Position numbers and translations under genes: made by a program. Of a stretch of 46,851 nucleotides of DNA, positions 27,005 to 35,833 are shown one piece after another (the stretch's first letter is position 1; each line of letters begins with the position of its first letter). The DNA is from a virus. Location of the stretch: positions 1-46,851 of IMG/VR virus record IMGVR_UViG_3300033182_000535; one strand, 5' to 3'. The notes under the pieces are model-generated. The model ran no database searches, was not told the DNA's origin, and worked only from the letters and a program-made list of their open reading frames with translations.

Positions 27005-28092
27005 TGCAAAATAAAGGCAACAAAAGTGACCACGGGTATTTTATATTACCAAAAGATTACAAGTTTACACTTAATGCAATGCCACGCGGTAGAATCTTAG
27101 ATCATAACATACAAAATTCATGCAAGACACCATATAACACAATTACAATTGATGCAAATGGTAATTGTTTATTGTGTGATTGCGATGGATGGCTGCCAAT
27201 ACCGGTGGGTAACGTGTTAGACTTTAATTCAATTGAAGAAGTGTTTGACAGCAAACTTGCTAAGATAATACAAAAAGACGTAGACGACAAAAAGTTTACC
27301 TGGTGCGCAGTTAACCACTGCGGCATAAGAAACCATAACATAAAGGTTAGAACCACAACGTACACTATTATAATTAACATTGACGACAGTTGTAACCTAG
27401 CTTGTCCAAGCTGCCGACGCAGCACAATAATGCATACAATAGGTGAGTTGTTTGAACGTAAAATTAAACAAGTTGAACGTGTTTTAACATGGCTAGAAAA
27501 ATCTAATAATCCTGTGCATATTATCACTTCTGGTAGCGGCGACCCATTGGCTAGTCTAATTATGCGTCCATTAATTAAGAACTGGAAGACAAAAAAAGAT
27601 CAAACAATACATATAAAAACCAATGGTTTATTAGTTAAGAAGCAACTTGCAAATTTGCCAATAATTGAATCTGCAAGTTTTTCAATTAGTGTTGACGCTG
27701 CTAGTAAAGATGTTTACGAAAAAGTGCGTTTGGGCGGCAAGTGGGAAGTACTGATTGAGAATTTAGAATATCTAAGTAATAACAACATTCAAACAGAGTT
27801 AAACTTTGCACTGCAACGGGATAATTATCAAGACCTAACTAATTTTGTTTCGCTATGTGAAAAGTATAGGTTTTGGGGAACAGTGCATCAACTTGATGAC
27901 TGGGCTACTTGGGGTAACCGAGAAGTTTTAGAGCCTGACGAATGGACAATTAAACATGGGTATTTTGATGAACACAACGTTCTAAACAAGGAACATCCAA
28001 ACTTCAATGAGTGTAAAGATATTCTGCACAATATTAAATCAGAGTATGCTAAACTTTCGCCAGCAGTTCAACACGCTATACGGAGTAATTAA
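27004..28092 (+). CDS. Radical SAM protein with N-terminal SPASM-like Cys domain (GSGDP type)
   Basis: A 362-residue protein. The radical SAM [4Fe-4S] motif is C130-NLA-C134-PS-C137. Where most of the superfamily has GGEP it reads GSGDP (177-181). Ahead of the core is a Cys-rich domain with C40, C55-x2-C58-x-C60 and C101-x4-C106, likely to bind an auxiliary cluster, and a typical NGNCLLCDC...GNVLDFNSIEEVFDS layout. Placing this domain before the core is the reverse of classical SPASM proteins. The paralogue on the minus strand (41900-42913) has exactly the same Cys spacing. It is predicted to cleave SAM to a 5'-deoxyadenosyl radical on an unknown substrate. It starts with MQNKG, as does the next gene. 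Confidence 0.88.
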   Translation: MQNKGNKSDHGYFILPKDYKFTLNAMPRGRILDHNIQNSCKTPYNTITIDANGNCLLCDCDGWLPIPVGNVLDFNSIEEVFDSKLAKIIQKDVDDKKFTWCAVNHCGIRNHNIKVRTTTYTIIINIDDSCNLACPSCRRSTIMHTIGELFERKIKQVERVLTWLEKSNNPVHIITSGSGDPLASLIMRPLIKNWKTKKDQTIHIKTNGLLVKKQLANLPIIESASFSISVDAASKDVYEKVRLGGKWEVLIENLEYLSNNNIQTELNFALQRDNYQDLTNFVSLCEKYRFWGTVHQLDDWATWGNREVLEPDEWTIKHGYFDEHNVLNKEHPNFNECKDILHNIKSEYAKLSPAVQHAIRSN

Positions 28093-28098
28093 TATATT

Positions 28099-29514
28099 AT
28101 GCAAAATAAAGGCGACGAAGTAAACGCAGACTTTAAATCAAAGTTTCTCAGCGACGCTGAAATTGCACAGCAAAAGTTAGATACAGTAAGTCCAAGTTTC
28201 TGTTTGGCTAAATGGAAGCAAGTAAGTCTACACTTAACTAACGGCTTTAATAACAGTTGTTATCATCCGCCGCTACACAAAATTCCTGTAGAAGAAATAG
28301 CGAAGAATCCAGCAGCACTACACAATACCAGTTATAAAAAACAACAGCGTGAAAAAATGATTGCGGGCGAACGCCCTGAAGAATGTTTTTACTGTTGGGC
28401 TATGGAGGATAATGGTAAACTTAGCGACCGACACTACCGCTCAGGCGAACCGTGGGCGATTGAAACTTTTGATAGTGTGGTCAGCGACCCAAGAGCAGAT
28501 ACCAATCCAGCGTATGTAGAAGTTAATTTTAACAACGCATGCAATCTAGAATGTAGCTACTGTTCGCCGCAGTTCTCATCTAGTTGGGGGCGCCAGGCTA
28601 AAGAACATGGCGCTTATCCTACTAGCACACCGCACAACGATCCAGTGCATTTTGCTAACGATCGCCGTGTATACTTAAACAGTGAAGAAAATCCATACGT
28701 TGATGCGTTTTGGAAATGGTGGCCAGATTTATACCCTGAACTAAAACATTTCCGCATGACTGGCGGAGAGCCACTAATGGATCGTAATACATTCCGTGTA
28801 TTTGATTATGTACTAGACAATCCAAAACCAGACCTACATCTAAACGTAACAAGTAACCTCTCAGTAGAGCAAAAGTTATGGGACCGATACATTGACCGTG
28901 TAAAACGCATTTGCAACGAAGGTGAGAATGTAGAACACTTTATGCAGTATGTGAGTGTTGATGGTTGGGGTGCGCAAGCGGAGTATATGCGAGCAGGATT
29001 AGATTTTAATCTAATGTGGGATAGAGTTAATCAATTTTTAGATGAAGTTCCTTATAGAAGTAGTCTTACATTTATTGTCACAATGAACAATTTAAGCGTT
29101 GTTAGTTTAGATAAACTATTTGCTGGCATACATGGATTAAGACAATTGTACTCTAACGATTATCAACGTGTATGGTTTGATACTCCTGTACTACATACAC
29201 CTAAATGGCAATCAATGCGTTTGTTGGATGAGATGTATGCGGATCATATGGAACAATTAATGGAGTGGATGATGGAAAATGCGGAAACTCCTCGTACACG
29301 TTTTAAAGGATTTAAAGACTATGAAATTAAAAGACTGGATCGTGACATTGCTTGGATGCGTGATCGTAGTAGTGTTAACAGCGAGCGCGACAAGGCTGAT
29401 TTTTACAAGTTCTTCTCAGAGTATGATCGCAGACACGGTTACAACTTCCTGCAAACCTACCCAGAAATGAAAACATTTTGGGATGAGTGCAAATATCTAG
29501 CACATCAACAATAA
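28099..29514 (+). CDS. Twitch-domain radical SAM protein (SCYHP subfamily)
   Basis: A 471-residue radical SAM protein. The core motif is C148-NLE-C152-SY-C155, followed by SPQFSSSW. RMTGGEPLM gives GGEP at 222-225. The N-terminal half-SPASM ('twitch') Cys set is C35, C54 (NNSCYHPP), C96 and C99 (ERPEECFYCW). The C-terminus carries 'YDRRHGYNF...YPEM', a tail motif shared in the cluster. C35 to C54 spacing (19) equals that in the two sister proteins at 29532 and 40012. It probably carries a SAM cluster plus one auxiliary cluster and modifies a sugar, peptide or small molecule; the substrate is unknown. Confidence 0.88.
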   Translation: MQNKGDEVNADFKSKFLSDAEIAQQKLDTVSPSFCLAKWKQVSLHLTNGFNNSCYHPPLHKIPVEEIAKNPAALHNTSYKKQQREKMIAGERPEECFYCWAMEDNGKLSDRHYRSGEPWAIETFDSVVSDPRADTNPAYVEVNFNNACNLECSYCSPQFSSSWGRQAKEHGAYPTSTPHNDPVHFANDRRVYLNSEENPYVDAFWKWWPDLYPELKHFRMTGGEPLMDRNTFRVFDYVLDNPKPDLHLNVTSNLSVEQKLWDRYIDRVKRICNEGENVEHFMQYVSVDGWGAQAEYMRAGLDFNLMWDRVNQFLDEVPYRSSLTFIVTMNNLSVVSLDKLFAGIHGLRQLYSNDYQRVWFDTPVLHTPKWQSMRLLDEMYADHMEQLMEWMMENAETPRTRFKGFKDYEIKRLDRDIAWMRDRSSVNSERDKADFYKFFSEYDRRHGYNFLQTYPEMKTFWDECKYLAHQQ

Positions 29515-29531
29515 TTCAATTAAGTATACAC

Positions 29532-30890
29532 ATGGCAAGCAAACTACGCAAACCAGGTCGCGAAACAGACCTAGAAGTAAAACAATGGATAGACAACTAT
29601 AGCACAAGTTTCTGTGCTGCTAAATGGTATAACGCTACTATTTGGTTAGGATCAGGCATGACTACAAGTTGCCACCATCCACTTCCGCATCATGTGAGTG
29701 TAGACAGTGTAGTAGAAAACTATAAAGCACTACACAACACACCAAAGAAAAAAGAAGAACGACGTCAAATGCAGAACAGTGAACGCCCTGCGGGCTGCGA
29801 GTACTGCTGGAAGATTGAAGACATTGGGCGCGACAACATTTCAGATCGCGTGTATAAAACTGTTATCTATGATGAGAACTTGGTACTTGAAGCAATGCAG
29901 GGTGCACCTGATCGAGACGTAGACTTACAAACGCTTGAGATTGCATTTGATAGAACCTGCCAACTTGCATGCTCTTACTGTAACCCTGCGTTTTCAACAC
30001 AGTGGGTAACAGACCTAAAGAAGCACGGCCCTTATGTAGATCTAGTAAGCGACGGCCGCAATCACTTTACACACGAACACGACTCGGCACAACTGTTTAA
30101 GCCTAAAGAAACTAACCCTTATGTAGAAGCGTTCTTTAAATGGTGGGAAGCAGATCTGCATAAAAGTTTACAAGAGCTACGCTTAACAGGCGGCGAGCCA
30201 ATGATGAGTCCTCACACTATGCGTCTTATTGATTGGTTTAAGAATAACAAAACAGATGTATCGTTTGCACTTAATAGCAATTTGTGCTTTGAAGAAGATA
30301 AGATCAATAAACTAATCGAAGCAGGCCAGAACTTAAAAGACTTCCAACTATACACAAGTTGCGAAGCAATGGGTGCGCAAGCAGAATACATTCGTGATGG
30401 GTTTAATTTTGAGCAATGGGAGTTTAACGCAACTCGTGCAGTAGCAGAAGGCAATGTAGCAGGCTTCCATGTAATGTGTACTATTAACGCATTATGTCTA
30501 GAATCTTTGGTAGACTTCTTAAACTGGATGCTAGACTTTAAGGTTAAGTTTGGTAAAGACTTCCCTACATTTACATTAAACATTCTACGCTTCCCTAGTT
30601 TCCAATCACCTCTTGTATTACCGGATGAATTGCGCACTCGCTTTAAGAATGAATTACAAGAATGGTTAGATGCACACGCAGATAGTCCTCTGCTACATCA
30701 AATGGAAAAGAATCAAACACAACGTTTAATTGATTACTTAGACGTAGTTAAAACACCGCACTCGGACACGTTTGATATGCCTGCATTACACAATGACTTT
30801 AAAAAGTTTTATGCGCAGTATGACGAGCGCCGTGGTAAAAACTTAAAAGAAACGTTTCCTGTGATTGGAGAATGGTATGAAATGTTATAA
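29532..30890 (+). CDS. Twitch-domain radical SAM protein (SCHHP subfamily)
   Basis: 452 residues from the ATG at 29532; an upstream in-frame GTG at 29487 lies inside the preceding gene and is less likely. The core motif is C143-QLA-C147-SY-C150 followed by NPAFSTQW, with LRLTGGEPMM. N-terminal Cys are C28, C47 (TTSCHHPLP), C89 and C92 (CEYCW). The C-terminal tail 'YDERRGKNLKETFPVIGEW' matches the shared motif. It is most similar to the gene just upstream, suggesting tandem duplication. It overlaps the next gene by 14 bases. Confidence 0.88.
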   Translation: MASKLRKPGRETDLEVKQWIDNYSTSFCAAKWYNATIWLGSGMTTSCHHPLPHHVSVDSVVENYKALHNTPKKKEERRQMQNSERPAGCEYCWKIEDIGRDNISDRVYKTVIYDENLVLEAMQGAPDRDVDLQTLEIAFDRTCQLACSYCNPAFSTQWVTDLKKHGPYVDLVSDGRNHFTHEHDSAQLFKPKETNPYVEAFFKWWEADLHKSLQELRLTGGEPMMSPHTMRLIDWFKNNKTDVSFALNSNLCFEEDKINKLIEAGQNLKDFQLYTSCEAMGAQAEYIRDGFNFEQWEFNATRAVAEGNVAGFHVMCTINALCLESLVDFLNWMLDFKVKFGKDFPTFTLNILRFPSFQSPLVLPDELRTRFKNELQEWLDAHADSPLLHQMEKNQTQRLIDYLDVVKTPHSDTFDMPALHNDFKKFYAQYDERRGKNLKETFPVIGEWYEML

Positions 30891-32535
30891 TATTGATCTG
30901 AGTTACTGGGATGAATTAACCTATAACGAAGCCCAACAAAAACTTGAACAACAATTACAAAATCTTTATAAAGAAAAATATAGTCAAGATGAGCGTATTA
31001 TTTTAAAACACACTGTTGATTTTTATGTTAAAGATTCAAAACTTGGATTAGTACTGCGTAATGTGCAGACGTTGTTAAATGAAATAGACATTACTAATAG
31101 TTTTGTCATTATTGAAAGTAGTAATCCTAATATTATTAACGAAGCTAAATTGCTAAAACAAATTAGCATAGACTTAACCGATATTGAAATTAAACCTATT
31201 TCTGGGAAATTCAACCACAGAAAATTAGATCTTCACCCGTATAGTAAAAAAGAACAATATCAGTATGATTCAGTTAATCCGTTGAAGATATCACTAGAAA
31301 ACATTTCCAGCAAAGAACAGTTTTTGCTGACAGAAAGTAAAACTTTTTGTATCTATCCGTGGATACATTTACATGGCTTTCCAACAGGCGAAGTATTACC
31401 GTGCTGTATGGCACACATGCATGATGGAGTACTTGGTAATTCAAAAGTTGATACTCTTGAAGAAATTTGGAATTCAGAACAAACTAAAAAACTTCGATTA
31501 GACATGTTAAACAATCGAGAAAATAATGCCTGCTGGCAGTGTTACGAAAAAGAAAAAACTGGATTTTTTAGCGGTAGGCAGAGTGCAAATAAACATCACG
31601 GGCATTTAGTTGAGCGTGTGTTAGAAACAGAGGAAGATGGAACATATCGTGATTTTAAACTAGCATACTGGGACATACGCTTTAGCAATCTATGTAATTT
31701 AAAATGTCGCAGTTGCGGTCATATTTTTAGTAGCCAATGGTATAAAGACCAAGTTAAATTAGCAGGCAGCGACTGGGCTAAAAACAATAAACCACTAATT
31801 TATGCAGGTCGTCACGAAACAGATATGTTAGAACAACTGTTGGAGCATATTGATTATGTAGAACAAATTTACTTTGCTGGCGGCGAACCACTTGTAATGG
31901 AAGAACATTACATTATATTAGAAGAGCTCATCAAACGCGGCAAAACTGATGTACGCTTAATCTATAACACAAACTTTACACAAGTTAAACTAAAAGATAA
32001 GCATGTGTTTGACATGTGGAAACATTTTCCTAATGTATCAGTGGGAGCCAGTTTAGATGCAATGGGCAAGTACGCTGAGTATATACGATCGGGAACTAAG
32101 TGGAAAGATGTTGAAGCAAATAGAAAACTAATGATAGAAATGTGCCCTCACGTTGATTTCTACATTAGTGCCACTGTAAGCATCATGAATGCATTGCACG
32201 TCACTGATTTCCATAGAGATTGGGTTGAACGAGGATTTATACAGCCACAAGACTTTAACTTTAATGTATTACTTGATCCGCCTCTATATCGCATTGACAT
32301 TGCTACTCCTGAATATAAAGATATGATTCGCGATAACTATCAGCGCCACTTAGAATGGTTAAAGCCATTGGATTTGTTAAACAGAGCAAGTGTTGGTTTT
32401 GAGTCAGCCTTAAACATGTTAAAAAATGATAACACGCATCTTTTGCGCGACTTCTGGGCTAAAACAAATCAGCTAGATCAGATACGTGGCGAGAATATAC
32501 TAGATTTTATTCCAGAATTAAAAACACTTAAATGA
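30877..32535 (+). CDS. Radical SAM/twitch protein with ~150-residue N-terminal extension
   Basis: 552 residues from the ATG at 30877. GGAG lies seven bases before it, which decides the start over a TTG at 30865. The first ~150 residues are an extra alpha/beta domain (ERIILKHTVDFYVKDSKLGL, then NVQTLLNEIDITNSFVIIE) of a kind I cannot name. Then come the twitch domain, with C158, C176-C177 (GEVLPCC), EIWNSEQTKKLR, C219 and C222, and the radical SAM core C273-NLK-C277-RS-C280 with GHIFSSQW and FAGGEPLVM. The tail has 'LDQIRGENILDFIPELKTL'. Its neighbours are all radical SAM enzymes, and it overlaps both of them. Confidence 0.88.
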   Translation: MKCYNIDLSYWDELTYNEAQQKLEQQLQNLYKEKYSQDERIILKHTVDFYVKDSKLGLVLRNVQTLLNEIDITNSFVIIESSNPNIINEAKLLKQISIDLTDIEIKPISGKFNHRKLDLHPYSKKEQYQYDSVNPLKISLENISSKEQFLLTESKTFCIYPWIHLHGFPTGEVLPCCMAHMHDGVLGNSKVDTLEEIWNSEQTKKLRLDMLNNRENNACWQCYEKEKTGFFSGRQSANKHHGHLVERVLETEEDGTYRDFKLAYWDIRFSNLCNLKCRSCGHIFSSQWYKDQVKLAGSDWAKNNKPLIYAGRHETDMLEQLLEHIDYVEQIYFAGGEPLVMEEHYIILEELIKRGKTDVRLIYNTNFTQVKLKDKHVFDMWKHFPNVSVGASLDAMGKYAEYIRSGTKWKDVEANRKLMIEMCPHVDFYISATVSIMNALHVTDFHRDWVERGFIQPQDFNFNVLLDPPLYRIDIATPEYKDMIRDNYQRHLEWLKPLDLLNRASVGFESALNMLKNDNTHLLRDFWAKTNQLDQIRGENILDFIPELKTLK

Positions 32536-33740
32536 ACCTGCCTAACGAAACATTTTGTGTGCTGCCCTGGATTAGTTTAGAAACTAGTCCTATTGGATCA
32601 GTGCGTCCTTGTTGTTTAGCAGACGATGAAGTAGTAGACAATGCGGGTAACAAGTATAGTTTATTAAATGCACAACTAAATGATATACAGCATAGCAACT
32701 ATATGCAGGACTTGCGCAAACAATTCCTAGCAGGAGAGCGACCAAAAACTTGTCGTAAATGTTGGGATACAGAAGACGCTGGTGTTAAAAGCAAACGCGA
32801 GTATACGCAAGAGCGATTAAGTTCGCTGCTGGCCACGGAAACAAAGTGGACTGAGGATGCAAAGGACTTGATGTTTATTGACTTTAAGTTAGGAAACATC
32901 TGTAATTTAAAGTGCCGCATCTGCGGTTCATGGTCCAGCAGCACCTATGCTACCGAGGAAGTTAAACAATTTCCTAAAGAGGAACAAAAACAGAGTTTCC
33001 CTTATACAATGTTGCGAGCAGGCGCTTGGCCACGTAAAAACGAACAGTTTTGGGAAGACCTAACACAAGTGTCAGAGGGCTTACGCTACCTAGAGTTTAC
33101 AGGCGGCGAACCCTTTATGATCCGCGAACACTTTGAATACTTAAATAGTCTAGTAGAACAAAATCTAGCACACAACATTGAAATACATTACAACACAAAC
33201 GGCACACAATGGCCAGAGGAATATGTAGATGTATGGAAACACTTTAAACATGTTGAGATTGCTTTCTCTATAGACAATGTAGAGGAACGTTTTGAGTATG
33301 AACGCACAGAAGCAGACTGGGATCTAGTAAATGAGAATGTTAAAAAGTTTATACAGCTACGGTCAGAGAGTTCCAACATATCTCTCCAACTATGCTGCAC
33401 CATTAACATCTATAATGTGCTTTACCTTAGCGATGTGGTTAACTGGAAATATTTTACTGAGTTTGATTTTGTATTTTGGAATATACTCCACGATGGTCCT
33501 GAGTGGTGCGTACAAGCGTTGCCAGAAAATGCAAAGAAGGAGGCCCAGTCTCGTTTGCATACGGCAGATGTTGAAGATGCAATAAAACAACAGTGGACTA
33601 ATGTTATTAAGTTCATGAACGAATCAAATGGAATTACACCGGAGCAGTTACAAAGTGCAATTAGAAGAATTGATGATCGTCGCGGGGTTAGTTTGCGCGA
33701 TACTCATAGCGAGTTATTTCAGCTAATATATGAAGATTGA
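32532..33740 (+). CDS. Twitch-domain radical SAM protein (PCC subfamily)
   Basis: A 402-residue protein. The N-terminal twitch set is C9 (FCVLPW), C27-C28 (GSVRPCC), C74 and C77 (CRKCW). The core is C124-NLK-C128-RI-C131 followed by GSWSSSTY, and FTGGEPFM holds the SAM-amino-binding GGEP. The tail 'IDDRRGVSLRDTHSELF' is a variant of the shared C-terminal motif. The start overlaps the previous stop as ATGA. The end overlaps the next start through the 14-base TATATGAAGATTGA, which is also used at the 25005 junction. Substrate unknown. Confidence 0.88.
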   Translation: MNLPNETFCVLPWISLETSPIGSVRPCCLADDEVVDNAGNKYSLLNAQLNDIQHSNYMQDLRKQFLAGERPKTCRKCWDTEDAGVKSKREYTQERLSSLLATETKWTEDAKDLMFIDFKLGNICNLKCRICGSWSSSTYATEEVKQFPKEEQKQSFPYTMLRAGAWPRKNEQFWEDLTQVSEGLRYLEFTGGEPFMIREHFEYLNSLVEQNLAHNIEIHYNTNGTQWPEEYVDVWKHFKHVEIAFSIDNVEERFEYERTEADWDLVNENVKKFIQLRSESSNISLQLCCTINIYNVLYLSDVVNWKYFTEFDFVFWNILHDGPEWCVQALPENAKKEAQSRLHTADVEDAIKQQWTNVIKFMNESNGITPEQLQSAIRRIDDRRGVSLRDTHSELFQLIYED

Positions 33741-34518
33741 TTTATATTTTGTTGATCAAAGTCCTTTAAGTGTGCAAATTGACAACACGGAAACTGGACG
33801 GCTGTATTACGATCTGGTTAAACAGAATTACGCCAATCAGAAGCCTTTTTATACAGATAATATTAAATGGACCCCAGAGTATCTAATAGAGCTTGCGCAT
33901 ATTGCTAAACAAGAACTTGGTTGGGACTGGCTAGCAGACGAGTACACAACTGACATAACATCAAAGCTACACAAAGACTTAGAGTATAGTGTTGGACGTG
34001 TTGGCTTTGATAATATGCCCGAAGAGTATGACTGGCTACTGTATGATCTTCATCACTGCTTACATAGTATACAGTTTGGTAAAACTCAAGCAAAAAGAAC
34101 ATGCAACTTACAAGTTGAATGGCTTAATGATGCAAGCAAGCCGTTGCCTAAAAGTTTCGAGTTTCAAACACAAGCTAGTCCTGGTGATGCAATTTTAATT
34201 AATCCGTATGTTGGTCATAATCCATTGCAGTTGTATATGGAAGATGATTATTCAGATCTAGATAGTACATGCAAGTTCCACGACATAGTTAAACCGTCAA
34301 TTGTAATTATTCCGTGTGGCTATTCAGTTGACAAAGAAACAATACTACACAAGTTTAAACACGAAGCACCCGAGTTTGTAAGTAAGCATACAGCAGAGAA
34401 GATAAAATATTATACAGGCGTTGCTAAGATTGGACGTGTAACTGATGTAAATGAATTTAATAGCATTATGCAGTCAGAATCTGAATTAATATTTGATAGG
34501 TTAGAATTTGATGAATAA
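33730..34518 (+). CDS. Radical-SAM-associated hypothetical protein, paralogue A
   Basis: A 262-residue protein with no recognised family or Cys cluster motif. Features include DNTETGRLYYDLV near the start, DLHHCLHSIQFG (about 108-119), LQVEWLND, and GDAILINPYVGHNP followed by a Glu/Asp-rich MEDDYSDLD. The gene at 35808 shows the same order of landmarks (DNSLSRKWLAAL; a Leu-His-rich helix; CWINAPKF; GVFVGVNKAVGK; a Glu/Asp stretch), so the two appear to be distant paralogues. Both directly follow a PCC-type radical SAM gene with overlap. A partner or substrate-binding role is inference. Confidence 0.65.
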   Translation: MKIDLYFVDQSPLSVQIDNTETGRLYYDLVKQNYANQKPFYTDNIKWTPEYLIELAHIAKQELGWDWLADEYTTDITSKLHKDLEYSVGRVGFDNMPEEYDWLLYDLHHCLHSIQFGKTQAKRTCNLQVEWLNDASKPLPKSFEFQTQASPGDAILINPYVGHNPLQLYMEDDYSDLDSTCKFHDIVKPSIVIIPCGYSVDKETILHKFKHEAPEFVSKHTAEKIKYYTGVAKIGRVTDVNEFNSIMQSESELIFDRLEFDE

Positions 34519-35833
34519 ACCAGACAGTAGACCCGAGTTCTTGTGTATGGCGCCTTGGACGCACACATACCTATCGCCACAAACAGAGCGCAGGCTTTGT
34601 TGCGCTAGCCGCGAACCTGCACAAAACTTTGAACAATATATTGATACCGCCAGTGGCACAGGTGAATATAAGCCACTAACACTTGAAGAACACTGGAATA
34701 GTGAACATGTACGCCGTGTCCGTCGGGAGATGATGCAAGGCAACATTCCAGATGAATGTCAAGTGTGTAATCATAAACTGTTAAACACAGACGTATACCG
34801 CAGTTACTTTTATCATTTGTTTAAACACAAGTACGATGAACTATGGGAGTCAACTGACGACACAGGCTATACCTCAATGAAGCCAGTTAGTTGGGACTAT
34901 CGTATTTCAAACTTGTGTAACTTTAAGTGCCGCCAGTGCGGAGATATGTTATCTAGTTCGTGGGAAAGCGAACAAAAGAAACACAACATGACTGACTGGA
35001 ACAATCCTAACAACAATTGGATGCGTCCAGCAATTAAAAAGCAAATACAACAGTTTCAAACCGAAACAGTTGCGCAAGAGCTTTATGATGCAGTAGAAGA
35101 AAACCGTGTAGAGGAAATTTACTGGGTTGGCGGCGAGCCGCTTATGTTTGAAGAACACTGGCGTGTGATGCAACGTATTGTAGAGTTAAATCAAGGCGGG
35201 AATGTATACGCACGTTATAACACTAACCTGTCGCGAGTGGAATACAAAGGTGTTAACTTATTTAAAGACATACTACCCAATATACGCGACTGGCAAATTT
35301 GTGCAAGTATTGACGGCACAGGTGCCATTGGTGAATACATACGCACAGGACTAAAGTGGGACCAGTTCTTAGACTACTATAAACAAGCGCAAGCAATACA
35401 AACAAACGACAGGCAAATGCGGTTAGACTTCACGCTTACACTACCGGGTTTGTTTGAGCTGGAAAATATGTTCTGGTTAAGCAAAGAATTAAATACTCAA
35501 CTACTTGCTAAGGTTACTTTTGCATTTAGTCCAGATATTATTCTAAGTCCATTGGCATTGCCGCGAGAAGCGTTACACGGCTACGTTAATAAAGTGTTAG
35601 AACGTATACGCCCACACGCTGATCGCCACCAACAGCCTCTCGTAGATGTACTAGAACATTTGCTAGAGAGGCCTACTCTAGGAGAAGAATGGGGCGATCA
35701 GTACCACAAGGGTATGCAAAAAGGCAAGCAACGTGTATTAACACTAGAGTCAATACGCGAACAACCAATAACAATGGATGAAATATTAAAACAGGACCCT
35801 GCTATATATGAATGGTGGCAATCAATTACTTGA
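34511..35833 (+). CDS. Twitch-domain radical SAM protein (PCC-like subfamily)
   Basis: 440 residues from the ATG at 34511; a TTG codon directly before it is not needed. Twitch Cys are C12 (LCMAPW), C30-C31 (RRLCC), C83 and C86 (CQVCN), with EEHWNSEHVRRVRREMM as in the family. The core is C136-NFK-C140-RQ-C143 followed by GDMLSSSW, and WVGGEPLMFEEHW holds GGEP. The C-terminus is more diverged, with no RRG tail but 'ILKQDPAIYEWW'. It overlaps the preceding gene by 8 bases and the following one by 26. Confidence 0.88.
   Translation: MNKPDSRPEFLCMAPWTHTYLSPQTERRLCCASREPAQNFEQYIDTASGTGEYKPLTLEEHWNSEHVRRVRREMMQGNIPDECQVCNHKLLNTDVYRSYFYHLFKHKYDELWESTDDTGYTSMKPVSWDYRISNLCNFKCRQCGDMLSSSWESEQKKHNMTDWNNPNNNWMRPAIKKQIQQFQTETVAQELYDAVEENRVEEIYWVGGEPLMFEEHWRVMQRIVELNQGGNVYARYNTNLSRVEYKGVNLFKDILPNIRDWQICASIDGTGAIGEYIRTGLKWDQFLDYYKQAQAIQTNDRQMRLDFTLTLPGLFELENMFWLSKELNTQLLAKVTFAFSPDIILSPLALPREALHGYVNKVLERIRPHADRHQQPLVDVLEHLLERPTLGEEWGDQYHKGMQKGKQRVLTLESIREQPITMDEILKQDPAIYEWWQSIT

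Noticed and set aside
29487-29532. GTG start for the radical SAM gene at 29532
   Set aside because: The added 15 residues read the end of the preceding gene out of frame; the ATG at 29532 in the intergenic gap is simpler.
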